From the NCBI RefSeq assembly GCF_000701425.1, contig NZ_JNIW01000012.1, positions 25,897 through 89,896 on the forward strand: 64,000 nt of DNA, given 5' to 3'. Source of the DNA: Deinococcus frigens DSM 12807. Lineage in GTDB: Bacteria; Deinococcota; Deinococci; Deinococcales; Deinococcaceae. Below, in pieces: positions 33,951-46,654 of this stretch (position 1 is its first letter; each line of letters opens with the position of its first letter). The notes under the pieces are model-generated. The model worked only from the letters and a program-made list of their open reading frames with translations, was not told the origin of the DNA and searched no databases. Made by a program: the position numbers and the translations under genes.

Positions 33951-34523
33951 TTATTTCAATGCGGCGCTGGGGCTTCGGCGGCGCAGGGTCCGTCCGGCCC
34001 AGGCGCTGAGGAAACCGACGAACGCAGCTCCTGCGGCAAAGTTCAGCCTCGTGGCATCCAGAGTAAAGACCGCGAAATCTATTGTCTGGTCAGTAGCGAC
34101 GTTCGTTCCCGGCTCTGTCCAGACGCCTTCACTGTGTACGCTCAGGCCGATCAACCACAACAGGACCGGTAGCAGGGCCAGAGCAACGGCCACCCGGCCC
34201 GGCGGGACTCCACGCCAGCCCAGGAACAGCCCGGTCAGCAGGATCAAGCCCAGAAACAGCAGATCGAATGTGACCGGATTCACGCTGGACCACGCCCCAA
34301 GAAGGTTGGCGTCCATGTGCCAGGCGAAGCGGGACACCAGCACCAGGCCCGTCATCCACAGCGCCGCCAGGACAAGGGCCGCGCTCAGAGAGGCCAGCGT
34401 GTCGGTCAGGAGTTTGCGCCGCTTGCCCTGAAGGACCACATGTTGAGTTTCCCGCGCCCACTGAACGTCTTTCACGCTTGCGGCTTCGTTTTCCATGCCT
34501 AGCCTCCATTCTTCGGGGATCAT
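33951..34523 (-). CDS. Membrane protein of a PadR-linked paralogous pair (second gene)
   Basis: 190 residues. The N-terminus (EEWRLGMENEAASV) is nearly the same as that of the preceding gene, followed by about four hydrophobic segments (residues ~40-62, 85-105, 110-130, 160-178). No transporter or enzyme motif seen. Its ATG overlaps the end of the preceding gene by 4 bp (coupled). It is last in a three-gene unit: padR, paralog 1, paralog 2. Confidence 0.75.
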   Translation of the reverse strand: MIPEEWRLGMENEAASVKDVQWARETQHVVLQGKRRKLLTDTLASLSAALVLAALWMTGLVLVSRFAWHMDANLLGAWSSVNPVTFDLLFLGLILLTGLFLGWRGVPPGRVAVALALLPVLLWLIGLSVHSEGVWTEPGTNVATDQTIDFAVFTLDATRLNFAAGAAFVGFLSAWAGRTLRRRSPSAALK

Positions 34524-35068
34524 GTGGCGGCCCGTTTGCCTTGGAACGGAAGGCCCAAAACGATGCCAAGCGCGGTGACGCAGACGGCGGGCAGTAACGG
34601 ATTGGCCGGAAATCCGGTGAACTCATGCAGGACCAGGTTGGTCAGGACGGCGACAGTCAAGACGCCCGCCACCGCACAGGCGAGGATAAGCCAGTGCGGC
34701 CAGCGGGCGCGGGTGGCCATGGCCGCAAACACGAACAGAACCACGAGTAGGGCGGCAGCGGGGAAAACTGGATCGTAGCTGTGCGAGATGGTTTGAATAG
34801 GCTGCGGGCTACCCAGGACGTTCCAGGCCAGAAAGGAACTCAGGCTGGTGTCATTGCGGGCGGCCTCGCGGGCCAGGACCGGAAGCTGTGTCCCCAGTGC
34901 GACGGCGGCGCTGATAGCAACGCTCAGGCCCATCCCAGCCAGTACCAAGAGTGCAGTTTGCTTAAAAGGCCCATAACGCAGGTGACGCCTCGTTGCTCTC
35001 GTCCACCCCCCATCCTCCACACTCGCCGCCTCATTCTCCATGCCCCTGCGCCAGTCGTCCGGTGTCAT
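34520..35068 (-). CDS. Membrane protein of a PadR-linked paralogous pair (first gene)
   Basis: 182 residues with about four hydrophobic segments after a cytosolic N-terminus. The N-terminus DDWRRGMENEAASVED matches that of the next gene, so the two arose by duplication although the membrane parts have diverged. The ATG at 35066-35068 overlaps the padR stop (ATGA); the longer open frame upstream is antisense-like read-through of padR. Role unknown; by position it is probably controlled by this PadR. Confidence 0.75.
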   Translation of the reverse strand: MTPDDWRRGMENEAASVEDGGWTRATRRHLRYGPFKQTALLVLAGMGLSVAISAAVALGTQLPVLAREAARNDTSLSSFLAWNVLGSPQPIQTISHSYDPVFPAAALLVVLFVFAAMATRARWPHWLILACAVAGVLTVAVLTNLVLHEFTGFPANPLLPAVCVTALGIVLGLPFQGKRAAT

Positions 35069-35367
35069 AGCAGCGCGCCTTTCAATGCACGAACCTTCGT
35101 TTCCGTTGTTTTCTCCCGCGCCAGCGTCAGCCCCTCCAGCGTCAGCGTGTAGATGTGCCGGGGCGGCTTGCCGGGGTGTGGGGACTCCTCCCACTGCGCG
35201 TCCAGATAGCCCTGCTCGTGCAGGCGCTGGAGGATGGGGTACAGGGTGCCGCTTTTCAATTCGGTGGCCTTGCTCAGGTCATAGCCGTAGCTGGGGCGCG
35301 GGTGCGTGGCCGCCAGCGCGCCCAGAACGGCGCGGGTGTGCGGGCTGGAATTGGGGGTGCGGGCCAT
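35065..35367 (-). CDS. PadR-family transcriptional regulator
   Basis: 100 residues, winged-helix PadR type: GYDLSKATELKSGTLYPILQRLHEQGYL is the recognition region (split here at its natural helix), followed by the wing (HIYTLTLEGL) and a short dimer helix. These repressors typically control the adjacent membrane genes and themselves. The promoter is unusually clear: TTGACT and TAGAAT, with a TCTA-N6-TAGA dyad inside it. Confidence 0.88.
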   Translation of the reverse strand: MARTPNSSPHTRAVLGALAATHPRPSYGYDLSKATELKSGTLYPILQRLHEQGYLDAQWEESPHPGKPPRHIYTLTLEGLTLAREKTTETKVRALKGALL

Positions 35368-35372
35368 GAATC

Positions 35373-35400
35373 ATTCTACATATATAGACTTTGAAGTCAA
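35373..35400 (-). promoter_or_regulatory. padR promoter with overlapping dyad
   Basis: -35 TTGACT (35395-35400) and -10 TAGAAT (35373-35378) are 16 bp apart; the ATG follows 5 nt after the -10, so the mRNA is leaderless. TCTATATATGTAGA between and over the -10 is a dyad (TCTA/TAGA) well placed for autorepression. Confidence 0.75.
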
Positions 35401-35465
35401 GAGCACTCAGAAATAGAGGAGCGCCGCCCCGGAAGTCATCCGAAGCGGCGCAGGTGTCAGACAGC

Positions 35466-36086
<621 letters not shown>

Positions 36087-36146
36087 TGTGGTCGCCTCCT
36101 AGGGCGGAGTGAGGAAGATAGGGGGTCGGGGTCATTCCCGACGTGA

Positions 36147-36179
36147 TTACAGTGTAACCTATCTCTACAATTTTGTAAA
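36147..36179 (-). promoter_or_regulatory. ddrI promoter with palindrome over the -10 box
   Basis: Reverse strand: TTTACA, 17 bp, TACACT (36151-36156). TTACAGTGTAA (36147-36157), an 11-bp palindrome with 5-bp arms, covers the -10 box. A second half-site pair TGTA/TACA is close by. Candidate site for autoregulation. Confidence 0.5.
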
Positions 36180-36492
36180 CACTTTTGTTTCTTTAAATAG
36201 TATTTAGTTGACAAAGGGTGATGCAAAGCTGATCACAAGAACACCCGGGCTGAACGTCGAAACCCGTTCTCGGACTGCCTTCCTCGCCCTCACCGTGGTT
36301 TCATCTCCGATACGTACCGAAGGCTAAAAAGGTTCAAGGGGCGTTTGCTGTCCGGTGATCGAGGTACATCCGCAATCGGAGACGATCCAGCACCGCAGCC
36401 GCAAACAGCGCCCGAAGCCAGAAGCCCCGGACGCTCGTTCTACCGCGCCTTTGTAAATTGTGGGTTAATGCCCGAAGCTCAGGCCAGCCAGA
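36158..36492. other. Intergenic stretch between ddrI and gyrA
   Basis: The first 60 bp are markedly AT-rich and form the upstream part of the ddrI promoter. The rest, downstream of gyrA, has no gene, no clear terminator and no RNA motif that I recognise. Confidence 0.5.
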
Positions 36493-38928
<2,436 letters not shown>

Positions 38929-39010
38929 GTGGCTCCAGTCGGGGCGGCGAGTAATCCGCCCGGCAGTGTGGGGGTGATGGAGGCCCGGCGACGATGCCAG
39001 GAGTAGAACG

Positions 39011-39038
39011 ATTCTAGCATATTATGTTATGCACGTAA
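39011..39038 (-). promoter_or_regulatory. gyrA promoter with RDRM-like operator
   Basis: TTATGTTATGCACGTAA (39022-39038) matches the 17-bp radiation/desiccation response motif (TTATG-N7-CATAA pattern, one arm TTATG, the other CGTAA). On the reverse strand it lies just upstream of and against -10 boxes TATGCT (39016-39021) or TAGAAT (39011-39016). DdrO is the known repressor at such sites. Confidence 0.8.
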
Positions 39039-39155
39039 TGATCATCGCTCCGCCGAAGGGGTTCCCTCAATGGGCCTATTGTACCCGAAACTACCGGCAA
39101 AGACGGTGATTCACCTCGCCCCCTGACCCCCGTTGCTGTGGGCATTCTCTGGATC

Positions 39156-39836
39156 ATGCCAACCTCACCCGAAGGTGCGCTCAACTTCCGCCGCCCGCTG
39201 CCAGGTCTGTACCGCAGCGGCAACCTCAGCTTTCTAAGTGGGCGGGGGCGGGAGGAGTTACTGGCCCTGAAGCTGGGCCTTATTCTCGATCTGCGAACGC
39301 GTGTGGAACGGAACATCGACGCGCCGCCATTCCTAGGGCGAACGGAGTACCTGAACCTGTCGCTGCTGCCGTACCGAATTCGCCCGTTGAACGAGGCGAC
39401 AGCAGCGGCCCACAGCAACGCCGACCTCACCAGCGCCCTGCTGGATCACGGCGCGAACGGCATCGTCAGCATCCTGGGCGCAATTCTGGACGCCCCGCCC
39501 GGCCCAGTTCTGATCCACTGCCACGCCGGAAAGGACCGCACCGGACTGATCGCCGCGCTGTGCCTGGACCTGTCCGGGCGGGGCCGCGAGGAGATCGCCG
39601 CCGATTACGTCGCCACCGGGCCGGAACTGGTGGACTTCTATGCCAGCGGCAGGGTGCGCCGGAGTGCTGAGCAGCGCGTGCGGGATGAGCCGTTCATGCC
39701 CACCGTCGCGGACGATGTGCTGCGGCCCCTGACCCATCTGGATGCGGTCTGGGGCGGTGTAGGGCCGTACCTGGCCGCCCACGGTTTTTCGGAGGCAGAG
39801 CAGGCAGCGCTGGCGGAGCGGTTGATCACAGGCTGA
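39156..39836 (+). CDS. Protein-tyrosine/dual-specificity phosphatase-like protein
   Basis: 226 residues. The P-loop HCHAGKDRTG (121-130) has the nucleophile Cys122 and Arg128; LDLRTRVERN near residue 45 and NFRRPLPGLYRSGNL at the start match the bacterial Tyr-phosphatase-3 (LipA/PtpB-like) family. Substrates may be phosphotyrosine, phosphoserine or phosphoinositides. I choose ATG 39156 because the conserved part begins there and CATTCT lies 7 nt before it. Divergent from gyrA; the RDRM is ~120 bp upstream. Confidence 0.83.
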   Translation: MPTSPEGALNFRRPLPGLYRSGNLSFLSGRGREELLALKLGLILDLRTRVERNIDAPPFLGRTEYLNLSLLPYRIRPLNEATAAAHSNADLTSALLDHGANGIVSILGAILDAPPGPVLIHCHAGKDRTGLIAALCLDLSGRGREEIAADYVATGPELVDFYASGRVRRSAEQRVRDEPFMPTVADDVLRPLTHLDAVWGGVGPYLAAHGFSEAEQAALAERLITG

Positions 39837-39890
39837 GTCGAGGCAAATTTCAACGAACGCTGCAATCCCGTTTTACGCGGATCGAGCCAG

Positions 39891-40070
39891 GTGGCCCCCG
39901 AACCACGCCAGTACGTAATGCTGGATGTGGACGACGGCCCAGTGCTGCTGACTCCCCACGGCGACCAGGTGCTAACCGCCTTCGAGGACGTGGCGAACCC
40001 GGGCCGCGTGCGCTTAACCTTGCGGAAGTTGCTGGGCCTGGCGCAGGTCATCGCCCAGCACAGGGTATAA
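39891..40070 (+). CDS. Small hypothetical protein
   Basis: A 59-codon frame from GTG with regular GC-rich codon use: it begins APEPRQYVMLDVDDGPVLL and ends VIAQHRV. It lies 54 bp after the phosphatase gene, same strand. No family recognised and no clear ribosome site or -10 box; an in-frame ATG ten codons in is possible. Codon pattern rather than homology supports it. Confidence 0.4.
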   Translation: MAPEPRQYVMLDVDDGPVLLTPHGDQVLTAFEDVANPGRVRLTLRKLLGLAQVIAQHRV

Positions 40071-40076
40071 GTATTT

Positions 40077-40114
40077 CTCCCTCTCCCACGGCGGGAGAGG
40101 GCTGGGGTGAGGAG
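40077..40114. repeat. REP-like hairpin
   Basis: CCCTCTCCC-ACGGC-GGGAGAGGG is a perfect 9-bp hairpin followed by CTGGGGTGAGG. Variants lie at 33592-33612 and 51043-51072. Sits at the end of the phosphatase/small-ORF unit and may act in transcript termination. Confidence 0.6.
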
Positions 40115-40169
40115 GGCGTTCAGCGGTGCCCCCGGTCATCAGAGGTCCAATCGGCGAATCTCCGAACTG

Positions 40170-40865
<696 letters not shown>

Positions 40866-40934
40866 GCGGCGCATCTTAGCCCGGTTCTCTACTTCTGCTG
40901 GGTCCAGCCGCGCCGAGGCGATATGGTAAGCCGC
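40866..40934. promoter_or_regulatory. Divergent leaderless promoters of the ABC ATPase gene and upp
   Basis: Only 69 bp separate the two start codons. TAAGAT (reverse) and TATGGT (forward, 40922-40927) each lie 7 nt from their start codon, so the two promoters overlap in their upstream parts. Confidence 0.6.
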
Positions 40935-41558
40935 ATGGTCACGGTCGTCTCCCATCCCCTGATTCAACACAAGCTCTCGCTGATGCGCGACACCTGCACC
41001 GGGGTCAAGGAATTCCGCGAACTGGCCGCCGAGGTCAGCATGCTGCTGGCCTACGAGGCCATGCGCGATCTGGAGCTGGCCCCGCAGACCCTGAGTACCC
41101 CGCTGGAAACCGGCCAGTTCCCGATGCTGAGCGGCAAGAAGCTGGCGCTGGTGGCTATCCTGCGCGCCGGGCTGATCATGACCGACGCCATCGTGGAGCT
41201 GGTTCCGGCGGCCAAGGTGGGGCACCTGGGCATGTACCGCGATCCGCAGACCCTCAAGCCCGTGGCCTATTACAACAAGCTGCCCGCCGACATCGCCGAG
41301 CGCCGGGTCTTTCTGACCGATCCTATGCTGGCCACGGGCGGCAGTGCCAGCGCCGCCATCGACAGCCTCAAGGAGGCCGGGGCGCAGACCATCAAGCTGA
41401 TGTGCATTCTGTCGGCCCCCGAGGGCATCGCCGTGATCGAGCGCGATCACCCGGACGTGGAAATTGTGACTGCCGCTGTCGACTCGCATCTGAACGATCA
41501 CGGCTACATCGTGCCGGGGCTGGGCGACGCCGGGGACCGGATTTACGGCACCAAGTAG
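40935..41558 (+). CDS. upp: Uracil phosphoribosyltransferase
   Basis: Salvages uracil with PRPP to UMP. 207 residues. The PRPP loop is [22 protein letters not shown] and the C-terminal [13 protein letters not shown] (uracil site) are invariant in the family. The ATG follows TATGGT by 7 nt. The last 18 bp including the stop are duplicated in tandem right after the gene (41541-41558 and 41559-41576). Confidence 0.96.
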   Translation: MVTVVSHPLIQHKLSLMRDTCTGVKEFRELAAEVSMLLAYEAMRDLELAPQTLSTPLETGQFPMLSGKKLALVAILRAGLIMTDAIVELVPAAKVGHLGMYRDPQTLKPVAYYNKLPADIAERRVFLTDPMLATGGSASAAIDSLKEAGAQTIKLMCILSAPEGIAVIERDHPDVEIVTAAVDSHLNDHGYIVPGLGDAGDRIYGTK

Positions 41559-41661
41559 ATTTGCGGCACCAAGTAGCCGCCGCGCAAATGCCACCAGACG
41601 AGCACCTGCAACTTTCGGCTAACCTCCTGACGCGGCCTAACCTTTAGACTCGGGTCAGTTT

Positions 41662-42801
41662 ATGGATTCACTTTCTGCTTTCGCCCAGCAACTGGGCATC
41701 GCCGACCTGTTTGGGCGAGGGTTTTTCAGCGTTGTCGTCACCTTTCTGACCGCCTGGCTGTTTACCTGGCTGTTCATTCCACGGTTGCGTGAGTTTGCCG
41801 TGCAGGTCGGCTGGGCCGATCAGCCCAACGAGCGGCGGCTGAATAAGGAGCCGCTGCCGAACGCCGGCGGGCTGGCGATCTTCGCAGGCTTCATCGTCAG
41901 TGTGATCGTGGCCTGGGCGCTGCGGCCCATCGTGGTGGAGATCGTTAACATTCAGGTACTGGCCATCTTGCTGGGCGCGTCGCTGCTGGTGCTGGTGGGC
42001 TTTATCGATGACCAGTTTGGCCTGTCGCCGCTGTCGCGCCTGCTGGTGCAGGTGCTGGCCGCCGTGCTGTTGATCGTCAACGGCCTGACGATCGACTTCA
42101 ACGCCATTCCCTTTCTCCCCATCATCCCCAACGCCATCAACGGTCCCATCAGCATCTTTCTGACTATCCTGTGGATCGTGGGCCTGACCAACGCGGTCAA
42201 CCTGATGGACGGGGTGGACGGCGTAGTGGGCGGCGTGGGCTTCGTGGTCAGCAGTGTGCTGCTGGCAACGGCGGCGCAGTTTCCTGACCGGGCCGCCGCC
42301 GTGGTGCTGCTGGCGGGCCTGTCCGGCGCGGCGCTGGGCTATCTGCGGCACAACTTCAACCCCAGCCGGATCATCATGGGCGACGCCGGAGCCTACCTGT
42401 TTGGGTACACACTGGCCGCCGTCAGCCTGCTGGGCACACTGAAATTCAGCGCGGGAGCCAGTCTGCTGGTGCCGCTGATCGTGCTGGCGTTGCCGGTGCT
42501 GGACACCACCCAGGTGGTGATCGGGCGACTGGCACGCGGCATCCGCAACCCGCTGGGGCACCCGGACAAGACCCATATTCATCACCGCGTCCTGGCCCGC
42601 ACCGCCAGCGCGCGGCGCACCGCCGTGATTTTGTGGGGCGTGGCGCTGGCCTGCGGCATGGCGGGCATGGCCTTTCAGGGCGTGGCCTGGCCAGTGATCG
42701 TGGTGACCGGCGTGCTGATCGCCGCGTGCCTGTGGTTCGTGGCCCACCGCCGCGTCCGCGCCCAGAATATCGAGGCCCGCAAGAGCGGGACGGCGCGGTG
42801 A
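41662..42801 (+). CDS. Undecaprenyl-phosphate sugar-1-phosphate transferase (WecA/TagO-like)
   Basis: Polytopic membrane enzyme that moves a GlcNAc-1-phosphate-type sugar from UDP to undecaprenyl phosphate, starting polysaccharide or wall-polymer synthesis. 379 residues with ~10 hydrophobic segments. Conserved cytosolic motifs: [26 protein letters not shown], and the HIHHR cluster near residue 297. MraY is the close relative, but the H-cluster and length fit the WecA/TagO/RgpG group. TAGACT lies 11 nt before the ATG. Confidence 0.88.
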   Translation: MDSLSAFAQQLGIADLFGRGFFSVVVTFLTAWLFTWLFIPRLREFAVQVGWADQPNERRLNKEPLPNAGGLAIFAGFIVSVIVAWALRPIVVEIVNIQVLAILLGASLLVLVGFIDDQFGLSPLSRLLVQVLAAVLLIVNGLTIDFNAIPFLPIIPNAINGPISIFLTILWIVGLTNAVNLMDGVDGVVGGVGFVVSSVLLATAAQFPDRAAAVVLLAGLSGAALGYLRHNFNPSRIIMGDAGAYLFGYTLAAVSLLGTLKFSAGASLLVPLIVLALPVLDTTQVVIGRLARGIRNPLGHPDKTHIHHRVLARTASARRTAVILWGVALACGMAGMAFQGVAWPVIVVTGVLIAACLWFVAHRRVRAQNIEARKSGTAR

Positions 42802-43047
42802 GGGTCTGAGATGGGAGAACTTGCTGGCGGCGTTCTACTGCGGGCGCGGTTCCTGCTGGCCGCCCGGCACCTTCAAAACTGATTTGAACCCTGGACATGC
42901 TCGTTGCCCCCGTGGCACAGAGAGAGTGGCGTGGCGACGGAAGGGCCAGGACGCCACCCGCCGCACCTTCACCCCATCTGCTCCAGTTCCTGAAGGCTGT
43001 AGGAATTGCTTTTCTCATTCACCTGCCTGCCCGCTATGCTGCGCCCC

Positions 43048-43842
43048 ATGCCCGCAACGCTGCCCACCCGCACCCAGAACGCCGCAGAAGTCACTGCGTT
43101 CTACGACGCCCACCGCACCACCCGCAGTTACCAGGCGGACCCGGACGGCTCGCCTCTGCCGCTGCCCGCCGATCATCTGGAGGCCATTCTGCACGCCGCC
43201 CAGCGCGCGCCCACCGACGCCACCGCGCAACTGTACTCGCTGGTGCGGCTGACCCGTCCGGAGGTCCGCGCCCGGATGGTCACCCTGACCACCAACGCGC
43301 ACATCGCCACCGCCTCCGAGGCGTTCGTGGTGTGCGCCGACGTGCGGCGGGTTGCTCGGGTGCTGGAAGTGGCCGGGCAGACGCCGGGGCACTGGCCCGC
43401 CATCGCCGTGCATTTCGGGATCGGGGACGCCGTGATGGCCGGGACCAACCTGCTGACCGCCGCCGAGATGCTGGGCTACCAGGGCTGCTGGATCGGCGGC
43501 GTGATGAATGGCCTGGACGGCATTATCGACCTGCTCCAGTTGCCGCCCGGCGTGCTGCCCTTTGCGGCGCTGACCATCGGCACATCTGCCGAGGACACCC
43601 CCCACCGCCCACGCGTGCCCCGTCCGCTGGTGATCCACACCGACACCTATCACAACGGCACGGACGAAGAAATCCGTAACGCCGTAGCGGTCATGAATCC
43701 CATCGCGGCCAGGCAGGGGCAGCCCGGCGACTGGGCCAGATTGCTGGGGGCCTACTTCGCCGTGGGCGGCAGCATGGAAGGCCGCGAACCCCGGCTGGAA
43801 GCGGCGCTGAAGCGCCAGGGGATGTGGTCCGGCGAGGGGTGA
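43048..43842 (+). CDS. Nitroreductase-family FMN oxidoreductase
   Basis: 264 residues, NfsA/FRP-like. The N-terminal FMN-binding H-R-TTRSY segment, AAQRAPTDAT, GIGDAVMAGTNLLTAAEMLG and the GYQGCWIGG loop are family features. Uses NAD(P)H to reduce nitro compounds, quinones or flavin; native substrate unknown. TATGCT is 7 nt before ATG 43048, which rules out earlier in-frame codons. Confidence 0.87.
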   Translation: MPATLPTRTQNAAEVTAFYDAHRTTRSYQADPDGSPLPLPADHLEAILHAAQRAPTDATAQLYSLVRLTRPEVRARMVTLTTNAHIATASEAFVVCADVRRVARVLEVAGQTPGHWPAIAVHFGIGDAVMAGTNLLTAAEMLGYQGCWIGGVMNGLDGIIDLLQLPPGVLPFAALTIGTSAEDTPHRPRVPRPLVIHTDTYHNGTDEEIRNAVAVMNPIAARQGQPGDWARLLGAYFAVGGSMEGREPRLEAALKRQGMWSGEG

Positions 43843-44078
43843 TTTTTGGGTGATTTTGCTGTGGTCCTGACCTTCGGAGAGAGGTCCGGCATCTTGCAGG
43901 GTGGACTCGGGTTTCCCGGTTTCTCCCGCGACTGCGGCCCACAGGAAACCGCGCCCTGCCTCCTACCGGCCCTGCTGCCCATCTGAAACGGGACGACGGC
44001 CCCGATCCAACCATAGGGAAGCCGGAATGCGAGGCCCGCACTCCTGCCGCAGCCCGTTCCGGCCTATCATCGGCGCAG

Positions 44079-44942
44079 ATGTCTGATCCCGCCCGTTCCC
44101 CCGCCAAGTCCAGTGCCCAGTCTGCGGGGCTGACTGCCGCCGCCGATCCCGTTGCCCTGCCCGATCTGAACGAGGTCATCCGCGCCGGAGAATGGCGGCG
44201 GGCGCTGGCCGTCTCGCGGCTAAAGCAGGCTGAACCCGAACTTCAGGAGGCGCTGGAGTCGGTCTTCCGCTTTCAGGAGACGGTGCGGGCGCGGCGTTAC
44301 CCCTCGGCCCGGCGGGCGCTGGCCGACTACCGCGAGGCGCTGGCGGGCGGGGCCGACGCTGCCGAACTGAGCGTGCTGCGCCGCGCCGCCGATCCCGACG
44401 CGCTGGGCGCGGCCCTGGACGCCCTGAATGCTCACCTGAAAGAGCCGGACCCGCAGGTGCTGGCCGCTGGGCTGGCCCCGGCGCTGGCCCAGCCGCTGAC
44501 ACGCGCCGAGGCGCTGAACATCCAGGGCGTGCTGCTGGCCCTCCAGGACGAAAGTGCCGGGGCCAGGACGCTGTTCGAGGGGGCGCTGGAGGCCGACGCG
44601 GGCCACTACCGCGCGCTGACCAACCTGGGCAATCTGGACATCGAGAGCGGTGATCTGGCCGGGGCCGAGGTCCGGTACCGCGAGGTGATCCGCCTGAATC
44701 CCGATTATGACGGCGGCTGGCACAATCTGGGCGTGGCGCTGCGCCGCCAGGGCAAGATGGGCGAGGCGGTGCGCTCGATCCGGCGTGGGCAGCGGCTGGG
44801 CATGAAGCGCTCCAAGGAGGACACCGACGCCGAGGTCAAGGCCCAGTTCGCGGGCAACCCGCTGTTCAAGGGCCTGCGCTGGGTGCTGATCGCGGTGGTG
44901 GTGCTGGTGCTGTTCCTGGCCCTGCGCGGCGCGTTGACATAG
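44079..44942 (+). CDS. TPR protein with a C-terminal membrane anchor
   Basis: 287 residues. Two or three tetratricopeptide repeats between residues ~140 and 250 (EALNIQGVLLALQDESAGARTLF... ALTNLGNLDIESGDLAGAE, GWHNLGVALRRQGKMGEA written in parts), preceded by a helical Ala/Arg-rich region. The last ~20 residues are a single hydrophobic helix, so the protein is tail-anchored facing the cytosol. Likely a scaffold; partner unknown. TATCAT lies 8 nt before the ATG. Confidence 0.75.
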   Translation: MSDPARSPAKSSAQSAGLTAAADPVALPDLNEVIRAGEWRRALAVSRLKQAEPELQEALESVFRFQETVRARRYPSARRALADYREALAGGADAAELSVLRRAADPDALGAALDALNAHLKEPDPQVLAAGLAPALAQPLTRAEALNIQGVLLALQDESAGARTLFEGALEADAGHYRALTNLGNLDIESGDLAGAEVRYREVIRLNPDYDGGWHNLGVALRRQGKMGEAVRSIRRGQRLGMKRSKEDTDAEVKAQFAGNPLFKGLRWVLIAVVVLVLFLALRGALT

Positions 44943-45075
44943 AGATCAGCTTGCGGAACATAAAACCGTAGAGTCCCGGTCCCCTCGACAGGAGCCGTCG
45001 GCTGCGCCTGGCATGACCGCGCTTCCGCTGAAGAAAGTTCGGGGCGGGCATCGGGCGATTGCGCTATAAGCGGGC

Positions 45076-46542
45076 ATGAGCGAATTCATCCTGAGTCCCG
45101 GGGGCGCGCGGCGGGTCGACGCCCGCCTGGAGCGTGCCGGACTGCTGGACCTGACGATGGAGGAGGCCGGGCGCGCGGTGGCCGACGCGGTGCAAACCTC
45201 CTGTCTAGACGGCCCGGTGCTGCTGCTGGCGGGCGGCGGGGCCAATGGCGGGGACGCCCTGGTGGCCGCCCGCCACCTGCTGACGCTGGGGCGCGGGGTG
45301 CAGGTGCTGGCCCAGCCCAGCAAGCATCCCCTGACCCGCCTGAACCGCCGACGCCTGCGGGCGGTGGGAGGCGAGGTCCGGCCCCTGAATCCTGCGTCAC
45401 TGCGCCGCGCCGCCGCGTCCGCCGGAGTGGTGGTGGACGGCCTGCTGGGAACCGGGTTTGTGCCGCCGCTGCGCCCGGCCCTGGCTGAGGTCATCGAGGC
45501 GCTGAACACCGCCCACGACGCTGGCATGCCCGTGGTGTCCATCGATTTGCCCAGTGGCCTGGACGCCTCGTGTGCGGAAGTGGCAGGGCCGAGCGTGCGC
45601 GCCGATCTGACCGTCACGCTGATGGGATTGAAGACCGCGCTGCTGTTCGGCGAGGCGGCCACATGTTCGGGCCGGGTGATGCTGCCCCCGCTGCGGGTGC
45701 CGCCCGACTGGGTACGGCGGGAAGCGCTCGGCACCCGCCCCGACGATTCAGCGGTGGCGGCGCTGCTGCCGGTGCGAACAGCAGGCGCGCACAAGGGCAC
45801 GGCGGGCCGGGTCTGGATCGTGGGCGGCCATCCTGGCACGGTGGGGGCGGCGGCGCTGGCGGGGCTGGGCGCGCTGCGGGCCGGAGCGGGGCTGGTCACC
45901 GTCCACTCGCTGGCAGATGTGCCGCTGGTCACCCCTGAACTGATGGTCAGGCAGCACGCGACCTGGGACAGCGCCCTGCCCAAACTGCGCGACTCCGGTC
46001 TGCCCGACGCCGTGGCGCTGGGCATGGGCCTGGGACCGGAAGCCGTGCGGGTGGCCCGCGAGGTCCTGGCCTGGGGCGTTCCCACCGTGCTGGACGCCGA
46101 CGCGCTGCATCCCGAACTGGCGGGCCACGGCCACCCACAGTGCGTCTGGACCCCGCACCCCGGCGAGGCGGCGCGGCTGCTGGGGGTCAGGACGCCGCAA
46201 GTGACGCGTGATCCGTTGACGGCGGCGCGGCGCTTGCAGGAGCTGCTGGGCGGCACGGTGGTCCTCAAGGGCGGCCCCAGCGTGGTTGCCTCGGCAGACG
46301 CGCTGAGCGTGTCGCGCGGCGGGCATCCGGGCATGGCCTCGGCGGGAATGGGAGATACGCTGTCGGGCCTTCTGGCGGCGCTGCTGGGCCAGGGCCTGAG
46401 CGCCGGGGGTGCCGCTGTGGCCGGGGTGCGGCTGCACGCGCGCGCGGGTGAACTCGCCGCCGCGACGCACGGCTACGGCCTGATCGCCACCGATGTGTCC
46501 AGTGAACTGGGAGCCGCCTGGCTGGACCTCACGCGGTCCTGA
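45076..46542 (+). CDS. nnrD: Bifunctional NAD(P)HX epimerase/dehydratase
   Basis: Repairs hydrated NAD(P)H. The N-terminal ~210 residues are the epimerase domain (NnrE) with AGGGANGGDALVAARHL in place of the usual NNGGD loop, and DLPSGLDA; the C-terminal part is the ADP-dependent dehydratase (NnrD) with KGTAGRVWIVGG, VLDADAL, TPHPGEAARLLG and MASAGMGDTLSG. 488 residues, normal for the fusion. TATAAG lies 5 nt before the ATG. Loss of Asn in the epimerase loop is worth noting but may be tolerated. Confidence 0.9.
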   Translation: MSEFILSPGGARRVDARLERAGLLDLTMEEAGRAVADAVQTSCLDGPVLLLAGGGANGGDALVAARHLLTLGRGVQVLAQPSKHPLTRLNRRRLRAVGGEVRPLNPASLRRAAASAGVVVDGLLGTGFVPPLRPALAEVIEALNTAHDAGMPVVSIDLPSGLDASCAEVAGPSVRADLTVTLMGLKTALLFGEAATCSGRVMLPPLRVPPDWVRREALGTRPDDSAVAALLPVRTAGAHKGTAGRVWIVGGHPGTVGAAALAGLGALRAGAGLVTVHSLADVPLVTPELMVRQHATWDSALPKLRDSGLPDAVALGMGLGPEAVRVAREVLAWGVPTVLDADALHPELAGHGHPQCVWTPHPGEAARLLGVRTPQVTRDPLTAARRLQELLGGTVVLKGGPSVVASADALSVSRGGHPGMASAGMGDTLSGLLAALLGQGLSAGGAAVAGVRLHARAGELAAATHGYGLIATDVSSELGAAWLDLTRS

Positions 46543-46654
46543 TGCCCTGTTGATGCCAATCAGCTTCTGCCGCCGGAGGGTGGTCATCCTTGTTCAGGTC
46601 GGCCCTACTTTTCTGGCAAATGTGATCTCGTGTTGGGGCCAACCAACGTTCAGC

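Noticed and set aside
40866..41594. A 240-residue N-terminal extension of the ABC ATPase
   Set aside because: It is antisense to upp; the ATPase domain begins at the start proposed, next to its own -10 box.
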